From contig CALJUC010000065.1 of NCBI GenBank assembly GCA_937975585.1, positions 1 through 12,174 of the forward strand: 12,174 bases of DNA, written 5' to 3'. Numbering within the stretch: position 1 is the stretch's first letter; every line of letters begins with the position of its first letter. The stretch comes from an uncultured Moraxella sp. (GTDB taxonomy: Bacteria > Pseudomonadota > Gammaproteobacteria > Pseudomonadales > Moraxellaceae). The position numbers were made by a program, and so were the translations under genes. Of this stretch, positions 6,634-12,174 are shown piece by piece. Below the pieces are notes generated by a model. That model made no database searches and had not been told where the DNA came from. It saw nothing but the letters and a program-made list of their open reading frames with translations.

Positions 6634-7980
6634 ATGGCTGTTGATACCACCAAACACATTGACCATCACGATATCCCATTGCGCAATGACCCAAAAAAGG
6701 TCGCCATGGCATCGATGATTGGTACGGCAATTGAGTTTTACGACTACTATATTTATGCCGCGGCTGCGGTATTGATTTTTAATACCCAATTCTTTGACAA
6801 GTCTGACCCCGGTGCAGCGACGTTGTTATCACTATCGACATTGGCACTGGCTTTTATCGCGCGTCCTATTGGTTCGGCATTGTTCGGACACTTTGGTGAC
6901 AAACTTGGCCGTAAAAAAACCTTGGTTGCGTCATTATTGACTATGGGTTTATCAACCGTTGGTATCGGTCTACTACCGACTTATGCACAGGCAGGTATTT
7001 TAGCCCCGATTTTATTAAGCCTATTACGTGTCGGTCAAGGGATTGGCTTGGGTGGCGAATGGGGCGGTGCAGCCCTTGTCGCTACCGAAAACGCCCCTGC
7101 AGGCAAACGCGCTTGGTATGGTACGTTCCCGCAGTTAGGCGCACCAATCGGTCTATTTTTGGCCAATGCGGTTTTCTTTATTATCAGCTATACACTTGGT
7201 AAAGAGGCATTGATTGAGTGGGCATGGCGTATTCCATTCTTGATTTCAATTATCTTGGTTGGGGTTGGTTTATGGGTACGTTTGACCTTGCATGAAAGTC
7301 ATGTATTCCGCACGGCTGAGCAAGAAGGCAAAAAAGTTAACGCACCGGTTTTCAAAGTGATGACGCAATACTGGAAGCCAATTTTACAAGGCACGTTTGT
7401 CATGGCAGCGACTTATGTTCTGTTTTATATCATGACCGCATTCGTGCAAGTGTATTCAAAAACCCCAGTTGGCGTGTCGCCTGCGGGCCATCCAATGGGT
7501 TTGGGGATTCCGACTAATACCTTTACGGGCTTTTTATTAATTGGCGCGATTGTATTCGGTATTTTTACCAGTATCTCTGGGATTGCTGCCGATAAGATGG
7601 GACGCAAAAAGTGGTTAACCTTGGTCACAATTGGTATTATGGCGTTTGGCATTGCAATGCCGCTATTCTTGACTCATGGTACACCAATGAGCGTACTGGC
7701 ATTCTTGGTCATCGGTATGGCACTGATGGGTATGACCTTCGGCCCGATGGCGGCATTACTGCCAGAGTTGTTCCCAACCGAGGTACGCTATTCGGGTGCA
7801 TCATTGGCCTATAACTTTGCGGCGATTGTCGGTGCCTCGATTGCCACCCTTGTTGCGATTGAAATCAACAAACTGTATGGTATGATAGGTGTCGGTATCT
7901 ACGTGTTTATCAATGGTATCTTGTCACTCATTGCCTTGGTAAGTATGAAAGAAACCAAAGATGTGGATCTCATGGATTAA
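6634..7980 (+). CDS. MFS transporter, metabolite:H+ symporter (ShiA/ProP/YhjE-like) type
   Basis: Inner-membrane secondary transporter of 448 residues with about 12 hydrophobic segments. Group hallmarks are the first-helix motif GTAIEFYDYYIY (30-41), the loop GHFGDKLGRKKT (85-96), RVGQGIGLGGEWGGA (132-146), and the second-half copy IAADKMGRKKW around residues 320-340. These place it in the metabolite:H+ symporter group, which carries organic acids, shikimate, betaine or related metabolites; the substrate cannot be read from the sequence. The N-terminus is His/Asp-rich (KHIDHHD). AGGAG at 6624-6628 lies 5 bases before the ATG. The gene has its own terminator and a divergent promoter region with the rhodanese-mcrBC unit, so it is probably a single transcription unit. 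Confidence 0.9.
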   Translation: MAVDTTKHIDHHDIPLRNDPKKVAMASMIGTAIEFYDYYIYAAAAVLIFNTQFFDKSDPGAATLLSLSTLALAFIARPIGSALFGHFGDKLGRKKTLVASLLTMGLSTVGIGLLPTYAQAGILAPILLSLLRVGQGIGLGGEWGGAALVATENAPAGKRAWYGTFPQLGAPIGLFLANAVFFIISYTLGKEALIEWAWRIPFLISIILVGVGLWVRLTLHESHVFRTAEQEGKKVNAPVFKVMTQYWKPILQGTFVMAATYVLFYIMTAFVQVYSKTPVGVSPAGHPMGLGIPTNTFTGFLLIGAIVFGIFTSISGIAADKMGRKKWLTLVTIGIMAFGIAMPLFLTHGTPMSVLAFLVIGMALMGMTFGPMAALLPELFPTEVRYSGASLAYNFAAIVGASIATLVAIEINKLYGMIGVGIYVFINGILSLIALVSMKETKDVDLMD

Positions 7981-8001
7981 TCCATAGATAGCCGTTATAC
8001 T

Positions 8002-8030
8002 AAAAACGCTGACTAAGGTTGGCGTTTTTT
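8002..8030 (+). terminator. Intrinsic terminator after the MFS transporter gene
   Basis: Arms 8002-8013 (AAAAACGCTGAC) and 8018-8029 (GTTGGCGTTTTT) form a 12-pair stem with two G-U pairs and a TAAG tetraloop, ending in a T-run. It lies 21 bases after the stop codon and separates the transporter from tag. Confidence 0.88.
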
Positions 8031-8068
8031 ATGCGGTTTTAAAATACATATAATAGGAAAATTGCCTT

Positions 8069-8641
8069 ATGCAACGCTGCGCTTGGTGTACCTCTGACCC
8101 TTTATATCAAGATTACCATGACCATGAATGGGGACAGCCTAGCTTCGATGACCAGCATCTATTTGCCATGCTGTGTTTTGAAGGCATGCAAGCGGGACTA
8201 AGTTGGATTACGATTCTCAAAAAACGCGAACATTACTATAAGGTATTTGCAGATTTTGATCCGGTAGCGATTGCCAAATTTGATGAGCAGAAAGTAGCAG
8301 AACTCATGCAAGATGCGGGCATTATTCGCAATCGCCTAAAAATCCAAGCCATTATTACCAATGCCAAAGCTTATTTAAAAATCACTGAGAACCAATCTTT
8401 CAGCGATTATCTGTGGGCGATGTCCCCCAATGTGGTATTAAATGGGTTAACCCACCAACCCTTGGTAAATCGGCCAAAGACCTTAGCCGATATCCCTGCC
8501 AAAACGGAGGTATCGGATAAAATGTCCAAGCAATTGAAAAAAGATGGGTTTAAATTTGTCGGCTCGACGATTTGTTATGCCTTTATGCAGGCGGTGGGCA
8601 TGGTCAATGACCACACCCAAGATTGTGATTGGTCAACATAA
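8069..8641 (+). CDS. tag: DNA-3-methyladenine glycosylase I (Tag)
   Basis: Base-excision repair enzyme that removes 3-methyladenine from alkylated DNA, acting in the cytoplasm. The 190-residue product matches the family length. It keeps the zinc-snap residues Cys4, His17, His182 and Cys186 (E. coli Cys4, His17, His175, Cys179) and the base-pocket residues Glu38 and Trp46 within FEGMQAGLSW. The opening QRCAWCTSDPLYQDYHDHEWG is diagnostic. AGGAAAA begins about 14 bases before the ATG. The gene follows the MFS terminator by about 40 bases and converges on rarD with only 7 bases between stops and no clear terminator. Nothing suggests alkylation-dependent control in the upstream bases. Confidence 0.96.
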   Translation: MQRCAWCTSDPLYQDYHDHEWGQPSFDDQHLFAMLCFEGMQAGLSWITILKKREHYYKVFADFDPVAIAKFDEQKVAELMQDAGIIRNRLKIQAIITNAKAYLKITENQSFSDYLWAMSPNVVLNGLTHQPLVNRPKTLADIPAKTEVSDKMSKQLKKDGFKFVGSTICYAFMQAVGMVNDHTQDCDWST

Positions 8642-8648
8642 ATTATGG

Positions 8649-9656
8649 TTAGCCGTTAACCGCAACAAGTTTGCTACGGCGATTTTGTAGCCAAGCATCG
8701 GCAATCATGACACCAATGCCTGCCCAGATTAACGCAAAGCTCCACAATGCCTCGATGCTTACTACCTCATGTAACACTACCAGTGATAGGATAAACATCA
8801 GCGCAGGCTCTAAGTAACTGAGCATACCAAACATATTCACCGGCAATATCTGACTGGCTTGCAAATTGCTATGCATGGCAATCGCACTAATTGCGCCCAA
8901 GCCCACTACCAATCCCATCATGAATACTGAACCTGTTATCAAAGCCAACGAACTACCTTGCCATACCAATATCGCCAACGCGATAGGCGCAATAATCGAC
9001 AAATCAACAAACAAGCCAATCAATGACGGTACCCCTTGCCAACGGCGAAGTGTGTAGTAAATTGGGTAAGTCAAACACACCCACGCGGTTGACCACGATA
9101 TTGAGCCCGCCAACCAAATTTGTAACGCCACGCCCGCTGCCGCTAAGGCAATGGCTAGCGTTTTAAAACGATTCAGTCGCTCACCAAATACCAAAAACCC
9201 TGCCACCACCATCATGAGTGGGAACAAAAAATAGCCCACTGAGACATTCACCGCATGGCCATTAACCGGTGCCCACATAAAGAGCCACAACTGACTGGCC
9301 AAAATCGGTGTCGGTAGCACCAACAATAACTTTGAACGCACGGTGGTTAATTTGGCGACAAACTGGCGCAACGTTGCAAAACCGCCGGTCATCAGCATCA
9401 ATGCCAATAGTCCAAACCACATGGCTACCATACGCCATAAAAACACTTGCGTACCGGTCAATGGTGATAACCAATGGCTATACAAATAAATGACGGCAAA
9501 TAGGACGTTAGAGAGTAGCGCAAGGCCTAAGCCCCACAATAACCCTTTAGGTCTAGTAAAGGATGATGACACAGCCGCCCCTTTTACACTGGCTTTTGAA
9601 GATAGCGAAATAGAAGCCAACAAAGACTTTTCAAGAATTGCCATAGCATTACCCAT
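8649..9656 (-). CDS. rarD: RarD-like EamA-family permease
   Basis: A drug/metabolite-transporter superfamily membrane protein with about ten hydrophobic segments, the first at about residues 37-58. RarD-type blocks include LSPLTGTQVFLWRM (63-76), WLFMWAPVNGHAVNVSVGYF (20-residue motif) and LVFGERLNRFKTLAIALAAA. The substrate is unknown; the old chloramphenicol link of the family is not good evidence here. The longest frame gives 335 residues, some 40 more than E. coli RarD, with a polar Ser/Lys-rich head. Alternative starts are ATG 9644 and GTG 9572; the GTG has a good AAAAGGGG site 5 bases before it and would give 307 residues. ATG 9656 itself has no convincing ribosome site. The gene is divergent from an Lrp-family regulator. 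Confidence 0.88.
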   Translation of the reverse strand: MGNAMAILEKSLLASISLSSKASVKGAAVSSSFTRPKGLLWGLGLALLSNVLFAVIYLYSHWLSPLTGTQVFLWRMVAMWFGLLALMLMTGGFATLRQFVAKLTTVRSKLLLVLPTPILASQLWLFMWAPVNGHAVNVSVGYFLFPLMMVVAGFLVFGERLNRFKTLAIALAAAGVALQIWLAGSISWSTAWVCLTYPIYYTLRRWQGVPSLIGLFVDLSIIAPIALAILVWQGSSLALITGSVFMMGLVVGLGAISAIAMHSNLQASQILPVNMFGMLSYLEPALMFILSLVVLHEVVSIEALWSFALIWAGIGVMIADAWLQNRRSKLVAVNG

Positions 9657-9667
9657 TAATGATTGCG

Positions 9668-9698
9668 ATTATATAGCCAAAATCGCCTGGTCACTCAA
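9668..9698 (-). promoter_or_regulatory. Possible promoter for rarD
   Basis: On the - strand TTGAGT (9693-9698) is followed by TATATA after 17 bases (9670-9675) or by a perfect TATAAT after 19 (9668-9673). The predicted start would fall about 5 bases before ATG 9656. That favours a later translation start (ATG 9644 or GTG 9572) or a nearly leaderless message. Confidence 0.4.
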
Positions 9699-9760
9699 AA
9701 TATTTGCAACAATTATAATCGGATTTATTGAAAAATTATTTCTATTTTTCTAAAAATATG

Positions 9761-9787
9761 ATAAATTATAGCTAATTAATTTATAAT
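9761..9787 (+). promoter_or_regulatory. Candidate -10 box of the Lrp-family gene with overlapping inverted repeat
   Basis: TATAAT at 9782-9787 would start transcription near 9794, about 36 bases before ATG 9830; no good -35 box stands 16-18 bases upstream. A perfect 7-base inverted repeat, ATAAATT (9761-9767) and AATTTAT (9778-9784), overlaps this box. Lrp-family regulators often bind AT-rich dyads and control themselves and divergent genes, so this is a plausible operator. The region is so AT-rich that chance is also plausible. Confidence 0.3.
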
Positions 9788-9819
9788 ATTGTCTTTTTTT
9801 ATCATTTTGGCACGAATTT

Positions 9820-9823
9820 GGAG
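9820..9823 (+). promoter_or_regulatory. Ribosome binding site that fixes the Lrp-family start at 9830
   Basis: GGAG ends 6 bases before ATG 9830. The upstream in-frame TTG at 9818 overlaps this site and has no site of its own, so ATG 9830 is the start. Confidence 0.8.
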
Positions 9824-9829
9824 ATTACC

Positions 9830-10297
9830 ATGCAACATGAAATTGATGATATTGATAAACGCATTTTAAATATTTTGCAAGAAGATGCCACCCTGCCACT
9901 TAAAAACATCGCCGAGCAAGTTCGTGCCTCGGTAGCAACGTGTCAGCGGCGGATACAATTTATGATGGACACTGGGGTAATTACCAAGCAAGTGGCCATA
10001 GTAAACCCAACAGAACTGGGTTTTGATTTGACGGTGTTTATCTTAATCGAAATGGAACGCCAAAACAATAGCCTGCAAGACGGTTTTGAGCGCCTGATGA
10101 ATCGATTGCCAAATGTCATGAGTTGTTATGAGATTTCGGGTGATTATGACTTTTTACTGTTAGTACATGCCAAGAACATGGCCGACTATCACCGCTTTAC
10201 CCGCGACTATCTCAACTTTGAAAACAACGTGCGCAGCTTTAAGAGCCAATTTGTGATGAACTTCTCCAAAGTCGGTACCAAAATCGAATTGGACTAG
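9830..10297 (+). CDS. Lrp/AsnC-family transcriptional regulator
   Basis: DNA-binding regulator of amino-acid-responsive type, 155 residues, the usual family length. The N-terminal winged helix-turn-helix spans about residues 5-52: IDDIDKRILNILQEDA, then LKNIAEQVRASVATCQRRI as the helix-turn-helix. The C-terminal ligand-binding/oligomerisation (RAM) domain spans about 66-148, with the typical SGDYDFLLLVHAKNM at 103-117. It is divergent from rarD and converges on a split ThrE-type exporter; such regulators often control a neighbouring transporter, so rarD is the first candidate target. The stop TAG (10295-10297) is formed by a TA target duplication plus the first G of an inserted element, and the protein end appears unchanged. 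Effector unknown. Confidence 0.93.
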   Translation: MQHEIDDIDKRILNILQEDATLPLKNIAEQVRASVATCQRRIQFMMDTGVITKQVAIVNPTELGFDLTVFILIEMERQNNSLQDGFERLMNRLPNVMSCYEISGDYDFLLLVHAKNMADYHRFTRDYLNFENNVRSFKSQFVMNFSKVGTKIELD

Positions 10298-10469
10298 GGT
10301 GTGTCCCTATTTGAATAATGCGGCTAAAAATGTGATAAATTGCCCGCAAAACAAGGCAAGTCTTGCAGACAATATTGAAATATTGGCAAAAGATTTAACG
10401 AAGTTTTGCCAAATTTAGCCATTTTTCGACCATTAAAAATTGATTGTTTCGAATTAGGGACACACCCTA
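10295..10469. mobile_element. MITE-like element, 171 bases, inserted in the regulator stop codon
   Basis: The ends GGGTGTGTCCCTA (10297-10309) and TAGGGACACACCC (10455-10467) are perfect 13-base terminal inverted repeats, extendable imperfectly to about 19 with one gap. They are flanked by TA on both sides (10295-10296, 10468-10469), a TA target duplication as made by IS630/Tc1-type transposases. Inside is a second perfect inverted repeat, TTGGCAAAA (10383-10391) and TTTTGCCAA (10404-10412), plus small palindromes such as CAATATTG. No open frame of useful size exists, so it needs a transposase from elsewhere. Family assignment is inferred only from the duplication and ends. Confidence 0.75.
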
Positions 10470-10485
10470 ACACCCTTTTTGTAGC

Positions 10486-10507
10486 TAGCCTAGTGTTTAT
10501 TAGGCTA
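10486..10507. repeat. Short hairpin between convergent regulator and exporter genes
   Basis: TAGCCTA (10486-10492) and TAGGCTA (10501-10507) are perfect inverted repeats around an 8-base loop. There is no T-run directly after the stem on either strand, so it is a poor intrinsic terminator. It may still act as a transcript-end structure for both convergent genes. Confidence 0.4.
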
Positions 10508-10514
10508 AGCCAAC

Positions 10515-10982
10515 TTACACAATCGGCTGCTTACGATAAAATATCGCCGCGGGCAATGATAGACCAAGTACCAATGCCCCGGTAATAAACATCGCATTGA
10601 ATGCATAATTGAGCATCTGCACAAACAACGTCTGGTCATAGCCGAAATAACCCAACTGTACCAGACTAATCATCGCCTTGTACGCGGTCACCCCTGGCAT
10701 CATGCACAACAGCGCGGGTACCAAAATTGTCTTTGGCGTTATCAAATAGCGCTTTGCCAAATAAATCGACAAAAATGCCGTTACCACTGCCGCCACAAAG
10801 CTTGTCAAAACCAAGTTAACCCCAAACTGGATTAATAGCTCGCGCAAGCTATAGCCTATCGCGCTGATAAGCAAACTCTGCCAAATATAATGCCGTGGCA
10901 CATTGACCATCAAACTCCAACCAAGCGTCATCAAGGCTGCAAAAAACGCGGCTTGTGCCAGACTGATGAAGTCGATTGCCAT
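10515..10982 (-). CDS. yjjB: YjjB-like small subunit of split threonine/serine (or dicarboxylate) exporter
   Basis: Membrane protein of 155 residues (E. coli YjjB is about 157) with four or five hydrophobic segments, corresponding to the C-terminal ThrE_2 part of Corynebacterium ThrE. The diagnostic block is PALLCMMPGVTAYKAMISL near the middle. The family exports threonine and serine in Corynebacterium, and the YjjP-YjjB pair has been linked to succinate export in enterobacteria, so the substrate here is open. AAGGA lies 9 bases before the ATG. It follows its partner gene by 73 bases with no clear terminator or promoter between, so the two are probably cotranscribed. Confidence 0.87.
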   Translation of the reverse strand: MAIDFISLAQAAFFAALMTLGWSLMVNVPRHYIWQSLLISAIGYSLRELLIQFGVNLVLTSFVAAVVTAFLSIYLAKRYLITPKTILVPALLCMMPGVTAYKAMISLVQLGYFGYDQTLFVQMLNYAFNAMFITGALVLGLSLPAAIFYRKQPIV

Positions 10983-11055
10983 CTGCGTGATTCCTTAAAT
11001 TCTTCTGTATTTTTTCTAAGCCCAAAATGATGATGGATTGGTTATAAGCAGCCTA

Positions 11056-11919
11056 CTATCCACTAAAGCCCCAATATTTGACCCCCAATAATAACAGCGC
11101 AAGCACAATGCCAATACAAGTCATCAAGGTCAAAATCACGACAAACATAAAGCGCCCCATACCCATATTCATATAGCCTTTGAGCATATCTGACAGCGAG
11201 TTAATCAGTGGAAAACTCGGAATCAAAAGCACCACACTTGATGCAATCGCAATATGCGGGTCATTACCAATGTGGAGCCACCAACCCATGCCACTAAGCA
11301 CCGAACCGCAAAATGCCGCCGCCAATGCCGTTACAAACGGGTTAAAGAAACTTCTTGTCAGCCAATGCCGTACCAATGCGGTCACCGTGGCGGCAACAAA
11401 GGTCACTAGCGCTACAGGAATATCCCCACCCGCCAAATAAGCAAAACACGCACACGCCATGCCTGCCATCGGTGCGGTCAGCCATATAGGATAGGTATGC
11501 CGATCGAGCGCATCAAATCGTTCGGTGGCATGCTCAAGGGTACTGGTCATCGGTAGACGCTCAAGCTCAAGTATCAATTGCTGAATTTGGATAATAATGC
11601 CGACATTAATGGCATTGGTCGTTGATGAGCGTAGCGTGGTAATACAGCGATTATTATAAATCGTGGTAACGGTAATCCCATTAAACGCTAGACTACACTC
11701 AACACTCGCGACCCCAAGCGCGAATCCCAAGCGCTTACATAAATCCACCACAGTAGATGACTCTGCCCCATATTGCATCAGCAATAACCCACACCGGACA
11801 CATAGCCGAGTGATCTGCTGTTGGTCCTCATAGGCCATATAGGGCAAGCGCTTTGGTGTGCCTTGGATACCAGTGGCGATAGGTAAGATATTATCAATAG
11901 TAGGTATGGTTTTAGACAT
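11056..11919 (-). CDS. yjjP: YjjP-like large subunit of split threonine/serine exporter (ThrE/DUF1212)
   Basis: A 287-residue protein corresponding to the N-terminal ThrE part. A soluble domain (about residues 30-145) opens with ITRLCVRCGLLLMQYGAESS and includes LGVASVECSLAFNGITVT. About five hydrophobic segments follow from residue 147 to the end, with the family motif LLIPSFPLINSLSDMLKG. The first 29 residues are a polar extension compared with E. coli YjjP (about 256 residues). AGGA lies about 8 bases before the ATG. With the yjjB gene downstream it should form a two-subunit inner-membrane exporter. A promoter candidate lies about 120 bases upstream. Confidence 0.88.
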   Translation of the reverse strand: MSKTIPTIDNILPIATGIQGTPKRLPYMAYEDQQQITRLCVRCGLLLMQYGAESSTVVDLCKRLGFALGVASVECSLAFNGITVTTIYNNRCITTLRSSTTNAINVGIIIQIQQLILELERLPMTSTLEHATERFDALDRHTYPIWLTAPMAGMACACFAYLAGGDIPVALVTFVAATVTALVRHWLTRSFFNPFVTALAAAFCGSVLSGMGWWLHIGNDPHIAIASSVVLLIPSFPLINSLSDMLKGYMNMGMGRFMFVVILTLMTCIGIVLALLLLGVKYWGFSG

Positions 11920-11965
11920 TATCTATCCTATCAATGGTCATTACAGGGTAAGGCTTGTCAATATC

Positions 11966-11999
11966 AACGGTTAAGTTTACATATTCTAGCCGTTTAACC
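11966..11999. repeat. Overlapping inverted repeats in the leader of the exporter operon
   Basis: GGTTAA (11969-11974) pairs with TTAACC (11994-11999), and AACGG (11966-11970) pairs with CCGTT (11990-11994). The two pairings share bases and exclude each other. They lie between the predicted promoter and the yjjP start, so they could be an operator or a leader hairpin, but the arms are short. Confidence 0.3.
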
Positions 12000-12174
12000 T
12001 CGATATTTAACAGCTAAACTTCACCAATTTTTAGAAAAATTATACGGATTAATTCGCACGCTAGACAAGGCGCTTATTAGCCAATTTGAATGACCCGAAG
12101 CACATCTTAGTTCTGACAAGTATGCTATTAATGGCTGGTCACGAATACGAAATTTAGCTAAGTTTATTCGACTA
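11998..12174 (+). other. Possible decayed coding fragment at the window edge
   Basis: The + frame from 11998 is open to 12090, meets TGA at 12091-12093, and is open again to the window end. The two parts read like protein: KLHQFLEKLYGLIRTLDK before the stop and SDKYAINGWSRIRNLAKF after it. No start codon lies in this frame before the stop, and I do not recognise the family. The opposite strand is also open from the window edge down to a TGA at 12021-12023 (50 codons), so part of the signal may be a shadow. The region overlaps the yjjP promoter candidate. Little confidence that it is a gene. Confidence 0.2.
12039..12068 (-). promoter_or_regulatory. Probable promoter of the yjjP-yjjB unit
   Basis: On the - strand TTGTCT (12063-12068) and a perfect TATAAT (12039-12044) are separated by 18 bases. 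The start would be near 12032, giving a leader of about 112 bases to ATG 11919. Confidence 0.55.

Noticed and set aside
8026..8054. Perfect TATAAT at 8049-8054 as a promoter for tag
   Set aside because: The -35 position reads TTTTTA (3/6) inside the upstream terminator T-run, and the start would fall at about 8061, leaving the ribosome site outside the message.
8647..8661. GGTTA/TAACC inverted repeat between tag and rarD as a terminator
   Set aside because: Only five base pairs, no T-run, and it lies mostly within the rarD coding end.
9818..9829. TTG start at 9818 for the Lrp-family gene
   Set aside because: It overlaps the GGAG site that serves ATG 9830, and the added residues match nothing typical of the family.
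11933..11961. Perfect TTGACA on the - strand (11956-11961) as the -35 box of yjjP
   Set aside because: Seventeen bases downstream the sequence is ACCATT, and nearby spacings give no usable -10 box; the 12039-12068 pair is better.
12021..12173. Minus-strand frame of 50 codons open to the window edge as a real gene end
   Set aside because: Ser/Arg-rich composition and no recognisable motif; it lies opposite the more protein-like + frame and looks like its shadow.

Overview
The window looks like chromosomal DNA of a gammaproteobacterium of the family Moraxellaceae (Moraxella/Faucicola or Psychrobacter type). This rests on the general look of the proteins, the moderate GC with TTA/CTA leucine codons, AT-rich intergenic regions and the gene set; no marker gene fixes the genus. 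Twelve protein genes, one of them cut by the window edge, fill almost all of it. There are no tRNA or rRNA genes, no CRISPR array and no full insertion sequence.

Region 1 (1-3516, + strand) is a polyamine ABC importer operon in the order potA (3' part only), potB, potC, potD. It is tightly coupled (potA/potB overlap by 8 bases; the next gaps are about 10 bases) and closes with a strong two-way terminator. PotD carries a twin-arginine plus lipobox signal, so it is probably a membrane-anchored receptor.

Region 2 (3527-6396, - strand) is a compact three-gene unit: a single-domain rhodanese, an McrB-type AAA+ GTPase, and an McrC nuclease partner. A good sigma70-type promoter lies upstream of the rhodanese gene. 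McrB starts almost directly at its Walker A motif and lacks the N-terminal DNA-recognition domain of the classical enzyme, so what supplies target recognition is open. McrC carries a recent 24-base tandem duplication just before its nuclease domain. This is the most unusual system in the window.

Region 3 (6634-8641, + strand) holds an MFS transporter of the metabolite:H+ symporter group with its own terminator, then tag, encoding 3-methyladenine DNA glycosylase I with its full zinc-binding and active-site residue set.

Region 4 (8649-10297) has a RarD-like EamA permease gene (-) divergent from an Lrp/AsnC-family regulator gene (+) across an AT-rich gap, an arrangement suggesting local control. 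A 171-base element with perfect 13-base terminal inverted repeats and a TA duplication sits exactly in the stop codon of the regulator gene. It turned an inferred ancestral TAA into TAG without changing the protein.

Region 5 (10515-11919, - strand) encodes the two halves of a split ThrE/YjjP-YjjB exporter, with a likely promoter at 12039-12068. The last 150 bases may hold a decayed coding fragment, which I cannot identify.
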